Part shown: positions 22,684 to 32,487 of the stretch, one piece after another
How positions within the stretch are numbered: position 1 is the stretch's first letter
Layout: every line of letters starts with the position of its first letter
DNA from: Zygnema cylindricum
Lineage: Eukaryota; Streptophyta; Zygnematophyceae; Zygnematales; Zygnemataceae
Length of the DNA stretch: 63,118 bases
Assembly (NCBI GenBank): GCA_037447655.1
Contig: JBBHKE010001053.1
Coordinates: forward strand, 1 to 63,118
Direction of reading: 5' to 3'
Notes under the pieces: model-generated
What the model was told of the DNA's origin: nothing
Seen by the model: the letters and a program-made list of their open reading frames with translations, nothing else
Databases searched by the model: none
Position numbers and translations under genes: made by a program

Positions 22684-23129
22684 TTAAACTAATTTGGATT
22701 TAAAAAAAATTAAACACCCGCCCCAAACTTGTTTACACTAATATAGATTCTGTTCAAAATCTGACAAATTGTACACAAATCGTACGTTCACACTGTCGAA
22801 ACGCGGTTGCCGGACGAATATGTGAGAACGTGATTTTTGACAACCCGATTGAATCCCCTTTTTAGAGCGCATACTCTCATGCGTCCGTGGTTACTAAAAC
22901 CAGTTAAATATACTTTCTCACTTAAAAAGGTACATTTTTGTACGGTCTGATACCAACCGTACAACACTCTATTTAGATGATAAAAATTGGAAAAGAACCC
23001 TAAATGGCGTAAAAGAAAAAACATAATAATTTATGCTGTTTAAGAATTTGGGGAAAAGAAAAGGTACCTTAAATAGCGTCCATTACACCAATACCGATTC
23101 ACGGTGCAATAGCTATTCACGGTGTACTG

Positions 23130-23673
23130 TACACCGCCAATCGTTATTAGCGTGTAAGTTTTTTTAGCGTATAAAAATAATTACCGTGGTGTACGCTATT
23201 TAAGAATTTGAAAATTTTGGAAAAAATCATACATTCTAATTGTTTGGTTATGGCAATTTGGATCTTTGAAAAAAAAAATGTCGGTCGCAAGCATGCTTAC
23301 ACTAATATAGGTCTTCGTACAAAATCTGACAAATCGTACACAAATCGGACATTCACACGGTCGAAACGCGGCTGTCGGACGAATATGTGCGAGCGGGATT
23401 TTTTACGACCTGGTATTTTTTCCTTTTTGAACGCACATTCTCATGCCTCCACGGTTACTAAAACTAATTTATTGTCCTTTTTAACTTAAAAAGATACATT
23501 TATGTACGGTCTGACACTGACCGTACACCACTCTATTTAAGAGACAACATACTGAAAATAACCCTAAATAGAATAAAGAAAAAAATAGAATGATTTACAC
23601 TAATGGAGAATAGAAAATAAAAAAAGCGGGACGGAATTAGCTTACACAACGCTAATAACGATTGGCGGTGTAC
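23130..23673. mobile_element. MITE family E, copy 2
   Basis: Near-perfect ends TACACCGCCAATCGTTATTA and TAATAACGATTGGCGGTGTA. Both the first (CACCG) and later terminal bases carry paired changes relative to family A (GCCAAT / ATTGGC). The interior matches 22690-23126. No coding capacity. Confidence 0.82.
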
Positions 23674-23675
23674 AT

Positions 23676-23879
23676 TACACCGTGAATCGTTATTAGCCTT
23701 ATGTACGCTATATCGGCACCCCAAAATTTTGACATTGATACCTTAAATATAATAAACTATACTATTTAAGGACGTGGACCAAAATCTGCCACGTCTCCTG
23801 GAACTAAATTAGAATTAATGATGCTATTTTTTTCTTTCCACTAATAACTTCTATACGATAATAACGATTCAGGGTGTAC
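23676..23879. mobile_element. MITE family D, copy 2
   Basis: Near-identical to 8255-8459 over its full 204 bp, so recently moved relative to other families. It is inserted right next to the E element end. Confidence 0.87.
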
Positions 23880-24742
23880 CTGCACACCCTGCACTCCACG
23901 GGCGAGAAAACTAACGAACCTAGACTGTACTATACTGTAGCTCTCCATCAGTCCATCCGAAACAGTACAGTACGTATCATAACTATTTTTAAAATTTAGG
24001 ACCGGCGGCGGTTTTCTGTTGACGTTCTAAATAGTAACTACTTGTAATAAATACTACCGCAATTTCTCCGTCATTACCACAATTATGAAAACGTTTGCTG
24101 CTTTGTCTTTAGGGAAAATGCCAAAATGGTAATGATTATCCAAACCGACTGCATTAATCGAAAAGGTTCTTGACTTTTTGCGCTACACGGCCGAACGACA
24201 GTCCCCCAAAAAAAGTCCCCAAAATGAATCCAAAAGGATTCTATACTGTGCAAACTTGATTAGTTGATTTCATACTGCGCACACTTTTATTACGTACGAT
24301 ACAAAGCACGTATTTTATTATGTTCGAATAACAATTTTGGCCCGATAGAATTTATCAGCCGGATTCTAGCCATTATGGTTCATCTGCTTCCCACAGGATA
24401 CAAAAGTCAAGATTTTAACCATCCGAATCCGACATCATTTTTTTCTTCAAAATCTGAACACCAAAAATCCGGCCGGGTTATTGCACGCTACTAAAATGTT
24501 ACCCGGTACCCAATCGAAACTCGATTTCGACTACCCCGTACCCGAATAAGTAGAAAATTAGTGGTACCATCCCCCTTTGCAGAAAAACATTTCGTGTACC
24601 TCTTCCTTTTGCCATTGTACCTCTTCTTTTTGCCATTGTACCTCTTCTTTTTGCCATTTCTTCTTTTTGCGATCTCTTTACAAAGAGTTCTCTTCCTCGT
24701 AAGTCACCTCCCTCAGTGATAAGAGATTTTTGTCCTAATTTT
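23880..24742. other. Spacer, nothing recognised
   Basis: Short TACCTCTTCTTTTTGCCATTG repeats (first 20 bases shared, three units) at about 24598-24660; otherwise no feature supported. No upstream GT8 exon found. Confidence 0.5.
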
Positions 24743-25211
24743 TAGTGTTGGGTATCGGGTTAATTCATATCGCGATAATTTCGATATTCGACATATCGAA
24801 TATCGATCGAGCAGATTCCTCCATATATCGTACCGGGACCAACATAAATTATCGCGATATATATCGCAAAAAATGGGTGTCCGTACAGTCATTGTACGGA
24901 AAATCGTAAGGATATTCGCCCCCCCCCCCCCCCCCCCCCCCCCCCACTAAGCGCGGGGGGGGGGGGGGGGGGGGTTTGGAAAATAAAATTGAAAATTTTC
25001 ATTTTTTTATGGTTCGATATATCGGCGATACGATATATCGGCGATATATCGCGATAATTTGGTTTTCGATATATCTAAGCGATACTAAGACAGACTGCTC
25101 AGACTACAGAATTCTGGATATCGAAATCTTAGATAACAGAATTCAGAATTTCGATATTCAAAAACATTGTCGGAAAATTAGCTTCTATCAAAGACTACTT
25201 TTCTAACACTA
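24743..25211. mobile_element. TIR element family F with C27/G20 hairpin
   Basis: Left end TAGTGTTGGGTATCGGG, right end TTTTCTAACACTA. ATATCGCGATA-type palindromic words throughout. The centre is 27 C (24919-24945), ACTAAGCGC, then 20 G (24955-24974), a potential perfect hairpin. Confidence 0.65.
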
Positions 25212-25529
25212 CCAACTGGCTGAAATGTGGTTTTGCTTTTGGAAGTCGAAACTTTGTGTATGTCATTTGTTTGTTTGTTTTTTTTCCTGGCAGTAACACG
25301 ATGCTGAAGTCTTTTCGTTCCATTTATTGCAAGGGCTAAGTCAAAATTGTATTCACACTCAACATATTTTTTACCATCTCTTCTCATCTTTATACCAACT
25401 TGCTTGTTTTCTAAACATCTATGGACACAACAAGGTCGTTTGAAGTATTGGCAACAAGGAAAAAGAAAACAAACAAACACAACATGCATACGATTTGTGA
25501 AATCATTGTATGGTGTATGTATCTTGCAG

Positions 25530-26530
25530 GTTCATTGTTATTATTAGAACCTGATTTAGGAGTTCACGAGGAAATAAAACGACTTTCACGTGTGGCAATG
25601 ATAGGGCATCCACAAGCTATGGCTGGACCAGACGAATATTTTATCTCGAAGTTTTTTCTGGACAGAAATGTTCCTTGGAGGCACCTTCATAAGAGGTAAA
25701 CCTTTTGTTATTATCTTTTGAAGCCTGTATGTTTTCTTGACAGAAACCTATTTCAGTAAAGCAGAAATAAGTACGGGGAAGAGTTTGTACTTAAACCGTT
25801 CAAATATGTCGATTCTCACAGGTTTGTTTTTTTTTTTGTTTGGTTATCAGTGCTTCTGATGACTAAACTGCCCATGGCTATTATTGTTAAATATTTTTCG
25901 TGCAGTCGAAGTAGTTTCTTTCACGGGAGAAGAGAGAGAGGAGAACGAGAGAAAGTGAGAGATAGAGAGAGGGAGAGAGAGAGAGAGAGGGAGAGAGAGA
26001 GAGAGATAGTCTTCCGATTTTCAGTCGTGAAATCATGATCAAAAGGTAAGATCGTTACCTTTCCATTGCTCGCCTCAGAAAAAAAAACCAACGGTCCATG
26101 ACAAAGTTAAATGCCTTAGACTGCCAGAAAAATGTTCAACACTAATAGCGATGGACGGTGTTTATGTCTTTATATAGCATTTCCGGAGGAGAAATGTTTA
26201 TGTAAATGTTGCGATTCACTGTTTTATGGTTCCGCGTTTTCTTTCTCACTCTACTTTTTTTTTACACACAACCTCCTTTTGATCGTCCTTTTTAGGTTTG
26301 CGCATATTTCTTGGTCAGTGGAAGCCAGTCTCCGAGGGGAAGTTAAACCTGTTTTTTTACATTATGTGAGTGAGAAACCATGGTCCGGACCCGAAAAAGT
26401 GACCGGTAATTGGCCTGATTTCGTAGAATGGGACAAAGTCGCGTCTCAAGTGGAGTCTCTTGCACCACAACTGTTTAAATCTTGGAGAGAGAGAAATTCC
26501 CTTCCACTTAGTCAACGACAAGAAAAGTAG
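25530..26530 (+). CDS. GT8-like glycosyltransferase, last two exons
   Basis: Glycosyltransferase family 8 enzymes (glycogenin, galactinol synthase and relatives) move a sugar from a UDP-sugar. Exons 25530-25695 and 26296-26530 (TAG stop) join in frame (AAG AG / G TTT). The first has GSLLLLEPDLGVHEEIKRLS, matching the family's SG(L/V)(L/M)V(L/I)EP segment, then GPDEYFISKFF, like the D-Q-x-x-L region. The second has PVFLHYVSEKPWSGPEK, matching the HF(T/S)G-x-KPW motif with His, and ends in WRERNSLPLSQRQEK. The N-terminal half with the DxD metal site is not found in the 4 kb upstream, which is filled with mobile elements. Either the introns are long or this is a remnant. The acceptor partner is unknown. 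Confidence 0.65.
25922..26008. repeat. (GA)n in GT8 intron
   Basis: Purine-rich on the gene's sense strand, the only intronic case here opposite to the CT-sense rule. Confidence 0.9.
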
Positions 26531-27734
26531 TGAGCGTTAATTTTTCACCAACGATAAATCGAGAGGTACGAGGTTTTTGTTCTCGAACCAATGGTTTTCG
26601 TATTAAAAAATAAAATAAAAAAAATAGGAAAGATTTTTGCTATTTTTGAGTCTGAGATTGTTGAGTCTTAGGATTAGTTATCACCAAAGAGAAGTTCAAC
26701 AACCAATAGGATTTTTTTGTTGTTAGAGATAAGAACCATTTTTTCCCCGTATGTAAATTGTATGTTTGTACCTTTGTTATTTTGACCATACATGCCTCCA
26801 TTTTTGTAACACCTTTTTTTTTGCCTCCGTTTTTTTTTTTTTTCCCCCGAGTCACACCTTTTGAATAGGAGAAGAAGTTTTTGGCCTAAGAGGAGGAAAA
26901 GGGGAGCCTAAACAGTAATAGGAATTAGGTGTTGATGGAAAAAAAAGTTGTATGACAAAAAATGTATAAGTAAAACGTTCCCTTTTTTTTTCGAAAGGCT
27001 GGATAAGGGAGTGCAATATTCCCTAAGGTAGTTTTTTCGATTTTTTCGTTTTGTTCACGTCTTTGATTTGTTGGTTTTTTTGAGTTGGTTGGTTTTTTGA
27101 ATTTGTTCGTTTTTTTTTATTTGCTGATTTTGTCGATTTGTCCGTATTTCAGTTCGTTTGATTTTTCGTTTTGTTCTGTTTTGTATTTGTTGGTTTTTCC
27201 AATTTTTTGGTTTTTTTCGACTTGTTGGTTTTTATTTATTTATTTGTTTTTTCGATTTGTTTGTTTTCTTGATTGGTTTCGTTTTTTCTGTTTGTTCGTT
27301 TTTTTTATTTGATCGTTTGTATCTTATGTCGGACTAATAATCCAGGGGAGGCAGAGGGAGATGGAGAGGGAGAGAGAGGGAGTGGAAGGGTAGGAGGCGG
27401 AACATTAGGAATTAATACAAAGCAAAAAAATTGTCAGAAAAAAAATTGTCGGAAAAAATCTGTCGAAAAAAATCTGTGAAAAATCTATCATCTCTGTCGG
27501 ATCTTTCTATCTAACACTTTTATTATATTACAATTGGAGATCTAATGGGGTACATGTGATTTTCGGAGTTTTACTCCTTTTTTATTGGTTAAGTTCCACG
27601 GCTCTTTTTAATGATTGTGGATATATGGTTATTCAAAAATTGTGTGCATTCATATTTTGCCATGGGTGGAAATAACAACGCTAGTGTTCATAATAACTCT
27701 TCTTTTGGGTCTAAATGATAATTTAAATGCCACA
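26531..27734. other. T-rich spacer
   Basis: Probable GT8 3' UTR then TTGTTGGTTTTT-like low-complexity DNA (27040-27320) and a short GGGAGA run at 27350-27390. No gene recognised. Confidence 0.5.
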
Positions 27735-27946
27735 TAGCGAATCGTTATGTGTGTTAAAGTTCTTTTCGTCACTTAAAACATCTTTTCTTGTGCACATTTG
27801 TCGGATTGCCAATCCGACGGTTGCTATTGGAAGGCAAGATTCTCACTTTTTATTGGTGGTTTCCGATTGACAATCCGACAAGCGTGCCGGAGAAAAGATG
27901 TTTCAAGGGGCGAAAAAAAGTTCAACACTAATAATGGCTACGGTGT
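27735..27946. mobile_element. MITE family A, copy 3
   Basis: CGAATCGTTATGTGTGTTAA, the arms ACTTAAAACATCTTTTC and GAGAAAAGATGTTTCAAG, and end ACACTAATAATGGCTACGGT. Degenerate TIRs. Confidence 0.75.
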
Positions 27947-28873
27947 AGTACTTGATATACTTAGGTTCATCTTTGTCAATGTACTACCGAACACTATGGG
28001 AATCTTTATTAGAGTTGATAACAATAATTCGGTCGCGACGCTTTTTGGTCGAAAATCACAAAATAGTGTTGGTAACACTATTCAAGGACCTGGACGAAAT
28101 CTCACGAGTCCTTGCACAATTTAGTATTATTATAGAGACAAATTAGTATTAATTTATAATTATATTATGTTCTACATGTGGTCCTGGACCTCTAAGGACC
28201 ACCACCTAGTAGTAGGTGGTGGAATCCTCATGTTATTGTGATGATAGTGTATTTATCCAAGTGGATAGAGTTGATTGTTATTCCTCGAAAAGACACCGAA
28301 ATTGAGGCGCATGCTTTCATATAAAGGGTTTTAGTTGAATTTTTATCTATTGGGACTTTTGGGTGTATTGATGGTTGTAATGAGCAAAAAAAAAACTGAG
28401 TGGATAGAGTTGGTGGATATTCCATGCAAGGAGTTTAGAACTGTGTTTAGTGTGAGAGCATCAATAATGTTGGATTGGAGAATTGCTAAATTTGGATGTT
28501 AGTCGAGAAACTTCGTGTATGGGTGTGGATAACGAGTTCTCAACCACTTTTATAGCAACATCAAATACAATAATTTTGATGGAGGGACGGTGGACGTCAA
28601 ATTTTACTTTACATTTAAGGATGCATCAGCATTGTTTGCAATAGCATGGTTACTATTTGTTTTTGCCCATTCGGCTTTGCACGAGCATAACACAGAATAA
28701 TGAAATAGTGTTGATAAGAAATTAAGAATATGAACTTTTTGCTTTTTACCCTTAACTTCAATTTATTTAAGTGGTCGGATTCAAATCTGAAAAATAAATT
28801 GTTCATAACCAACATTAGAAGAGTCCTCGTACTTATTATAAACACAATAAGAATTCGCGGTGTTTTACTGGAC
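27947..28873. other. Spacer with short copia-like motif
   Basis: Frames broken. GATAGAGTTGATTGTTATTCCT near 28264 recurs as GATAGAGTTGGTGGATATTCC near 28404, a two-copy ~140-bp direct repeat. Otherwise nothing recognised. Confidence 0.4.
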
Positions 28874-29070
28874 TGTAGACTCCACTGTTAATCGCTATTA
28901 GTGATGATGTTATTTTCGCCACGCAAAACACCTTTTCCTCGTACACACTTGCCAAATTGTTAAATCCAACGATTGCAATTGAAAGGTAAAATACTCCCAG
29001 TTGACGGCCTCCAATTGAAAGTTGACAAAGTGTGTACCAACAAATCATGGCTTGAGTGGCAAAAAAACAT
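28874..29070. mobile_element. MITE family A, copy 4, right end missing
   Basis: CACTGTTAATCGCTATTAGT, then CGTACACACTTGCC, ATTGCAATTGAAAGGTAA and GAGTGGCAAAAAAACATT. Ends where a 5'-truncated family C element begins. Confidence 0.65.
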
Positions 29071-29948
29071 TTTCACAGCGTTCCGCTGTAACGCAATGAA
29101 ATCATTACTTTAAAATGTGACGAATGTAGACGTGGGTGTAATTTGTGACGGTTGTAGACGACTACAAAACTTGCGACAATTGATGACGTTTACAAACTAA
29201 CGACAGTTGTAGGTGTATACTGTTAATTTCTTGTGACATTGTAGAGTTTCTTGTGACAGTGTAGATGTTTAGGGTTGTTTAGACCTCACGCTCACTTATG
29301 ATAGCGTTGACGCCACTAATCCCAAAAAATTTCCCCATGGTTTCACAATTTTGTTTTTTCGTTATTTCTCACTCTACTTGCCATCAAAATACGCCTCAAA
29401 AGTAATATTTTTCAGAGATTTCATTTGATCCCATTATTGTTGTTTTTCATTGCGATAACTGTGAGATAGACGCGGTAGTGGGGGAGGGAGAGAGAAAGAG
29501 GCACCTTCACAGACTTCGCTTTTGTAAAATGGCATATGTTGCTCGAGACCCCTCCACGGCCCCCGTACGGAAAAAAGTCTGCCGAAAAAAGTACGCACAG
29601 GTTGAAAACGTGCGTTGGGTTTATTTTTTGGTACTCCATGCAGAAAAGTTTCTAAAAACCTCCGACGCGTGCAAAAACGTCTGCTTATTCGTTCACTTTA
29701 TGAAACTTTAGTTAAAATCACCTCACGAGGTGATTTGGGTAGAATTTTGAAGATGAGATGGAAGGACGTGCAAGTGGGTCGAAATGTGCTAGACGACAAA
29801 CTACAGTACATTTAAAGTTTCAAACTGACGCAAATTCTACTGTGGTAATTTCATTTTATTGGTACAACTACGGATTTTCTCGTTGCGGGCTAAGTTTTGG
29901 AGTTAACCTATAGAAAAAACCCTTCATTTGTCACATGGGAAAGTGCCC
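29071..29948. mobile_element. TIR element family C, copy 2, left-truncated
   Basis: Matches 59298-60272 from AATGAAATC(A/G)TTACTTTA onward. Right end CACATGGGAAAGTGCCC followed by TTA (29949-29951). Central palindrome AAAATCACCTCACGAGGTGATTTT-type at about 29715-29738. The left TIR is absent. Confidence 0.72.
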
Positions 29949-29951
29949 TTA

Positions 29952-30587
29952 GGCTCATGTTCCATTAGGCGATCTCACAAAACGTAAAAATACCTTTACT
30001 GAAGCCTTTGTTCCTTTGTGACGAGTCAGTATCTGACTCTTTTATTTGAGTGGCACATTTTGGTTCGTACCACGTAGGAAACTTCAACGATTTTGCGAAT
30101 CTACAAAGAATCTTTGACAACAAAGTGTGAACGCAATATCTGTACCAGCGGAGGTAAAAGGTGACGCGTAAGAAGTATTGACTAATATTTGTACGAGCGG
30201 ACGAAACTTAAGATTTCTAAAAACGTACAAAATGCCAGATACTTGATAGAAATAAGAGCATGAAAAAATATCCTCCGCTATGCGGTGTGTAGCCACCTGA
30301 TCGCGCTTTCATTGTGGATAATTTTTCACTTTTCCATGAGGCAAAATGTTGTACATAGGCTTTTAAAATTTATCTCTTTTAAAGCACTTGTTGTAAACCA
30401 AAAGGTTCGCCCGATGACGTATCTAGTTCTACATTTGACGGTCAAGGTTTACGCCCATAACCTCGAAGAATCAAATCAATCATCCAGTAACCTTGTTTAT
30501 TTGACAAAAAAAAAACGTTACGGCGCTTTACGAATCAGTACGACCTTTAGTAAACAAGCCCATTTTTTCCGTAATGCAACTTCACCC
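29952..30587. mobile_element. TIR element family B, copy 4
   Basis: Left end GGCTCATGTTCCATTAGGCG directly after the shared TTA; right end TAATGCAACTTCACCC, then TTA. 636 bp, no coding capacity. Confidence 0.7.
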
Positions 30588-30590
30588 TTA

Positions 30591-31544
30591 TACCATGTTA
30601 TCAACATGCAAAAAAGGTAAACTTTTTATTATGTATGCTTCACAAAATTTGAGTTTCTACTCTAATTATTTCATTCCCCCTCATTTTATGGCAATTACCG
30701 TGTTAAAATCAAGTATTTTCTTGTGTTTTTGGAAAATACAATGGTTAACACGTGTATTCCATTTTTTATCAATTTGTTTTAGAATTTTTTTATTGTAAAC
30801 ACTTTAAATACTTTAAAACGTTTTCTGTGGTACGTTTTTTCCTCCGAAAATTATCAGCTCGAAGTGTGTGTGCATGAAATCTAAATTATTTGTCAATAAA
30901 ATGAGCGGTTACCAACATAAATGAGGTTCTTTTAATTGACTCAGTCTACGAATCGGTTGTAAATGCAAAAAAAACATTGTTATCAATATTTTCTTTGAGT
31001 AAAGGTTTGATCAAACTACGAATATCTTTGGTGGAAGATATAATGTAGTTTTTTATGCTACTCACGGATGTGAGTAGTTGGTCGATGTCAAAAATTTTGT
31101 TAGACAAAACACCAACATCAAACAATGCTTGACAAAATGCCTCAAAACCTGGTAGGAAGAGAAAAAATAAACAATAACACTTGTGGTCCCCTTATGAATC
31201 TCGTCCGTTGACATTGTTCATATCAACCGTGGCTTCGTTGTCCCATATAAGACCATTTCCAAAATAGCCGCTCTTCTCCTCGTCCGTTAAATCATCCAGC
31301 TTCGAGTGTCCAACATGTGACACGTGGAACATATTGTCTGTGACTTTTCAACAGTATCCGTGCTCTCATGAAGTCACGACGCGTGTTCTTTTACAGTACA
31401 CTACACTCTCTTGAGCTTTTGATAATGTCAAACTATTAGAGGTAGGTATTACATGACTTTGGCCGAAATAAATTCAAAGTCCTAATTTTCCTCTTACACC
31501 CCTATTACTAAGACTAATAGCTTTCCAAAATCAACACTCCCCTA
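30591..31544. other. Spacer with inverted LTR scrap
   Basis: No gene. 31516-31541 is the reverse complement of the copia LTR start plus polypurine tract (minus-strand AGGGGAGTGTTGATTTTGG), an inverted LTR end abutting the forward LTR fragment at 31545. Confidence 0.5.
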
Positions 31545-31733
31545 TGTTGTTTTTGGAAAGCTTTCAGCCTCAGCAAATTAGTAGGACGACAAAAAGGTAG
31601 TAATTTGTAGCGTAAGTTTCATAAAGATATGCGTCATCACTTGAGGACAACGCAGCTACTATGCATACAGAGCAACACACCAACGTAGCAGCAGTGCAGA
31701 CAGAACAGCGTAGCTGCTATACAGACAAAGCTA
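31545..31733 (+). mobile_element. Truncated copia LTR fragment
   Basis: First ~189 bases of the LTR that starts again at 31734 (TGTTGTTTTTGGAAAGCTTT). The two are in direct tandem. Confidence 0.85.
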
Positions 31734-32428
31734 TGTTGTTTTTGGAAAGCTTTCAGTCTCAGCAAATTAGTAGGACGACAAAAAGGTAGAAATTTGTAGC
31801 GTAAGTTTCATAAAGATATGCGTCATCACTTCAGGACAACGCAACTACTATGCATACAGAGCAACACAGCAACGTAGCAGCAGTGCAGACAACACAACGT
31901 AGCTGCTTTACAGATAAAGCAGCGCAGCTACTATACAGACAGAGCAGCGCAGCAACGAAGTTGTGACACAGACAGGACAAACGCAACTACGGTTACTTTG
32001 AATATGATCCGTACAGACAACGCAGCTGCTCCTATCTTGGATATGATTCGGTACGGGACACCGCAGCTGCGTTTGATATGAATCAGGTCAACTGACCTCA
32101 ACTTAGTGGGTAGCTCAGTGGTAGCTCAGTGGTAGCTTAGTGGTAGCTCAGTGGTAGCTTGATTGATCAGAATTAACCTAGTAGATTGACGTACCTCTCA
32201 GATACACTGGTATTGCCAGTACAACACAAGTATATGACTTAGAACTCAGAATACATCTTGTATCCAGAATTCCAAGTAGTAAAACTGTAGACAGTTTTTG
32301 GGAAACTTCTGAGTATTATATCTTGAGTGTTGTCAAGTCAATTGTGCTGAAACTTTGAGAGTTGTCAGTGTTTATACTTCTCTATATTCTAATAGAGTTT
32401 TGTGAGGTTTGGATGCTTTTATAAGAAT
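31734..32428 (+). repeat. 5' LTR of Ty1/copia element
   Basis: Starts TGTTGTTTTTGG and matches 34843-35512. Contains CAGC/ACGCAGCTGCTA-type repeats and five GTAGCTCAGTG units at 32109-32158. The boundary is set just before TGGTGAGCACTTG (32429), a candidate primer-binding site beginning TGG. Confidence 0.85.
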
Positions 32429-32487
32429 TGGTGAGCACTTGAAAACAACTGTTTGGGAGGATTATTGATAGCTTCTGAGAGTGCATC

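Larger units (their letters stand above)
21054..23126. mobile_element. MITE family E, copy 1, split by two B elements
   Basis: Left part 21054-21176 (ACACCGTGAATCGTTATTCG) and right part 22684-23126 (ending ACGGTGTACTG) match 23130-23673 in order. The 1507-bp interruption is a pair of family B elements flanked by TTA on both sides (21174-21176 and 22684-22686), i.e. a nested insertion with target duplication. Confidence 0.75.

Noticed and set aside
29478-29711. Coding frame in family C elements (also near 60049)
   Set aside because: The frame is not kept between copies; similarity is at DNA level.
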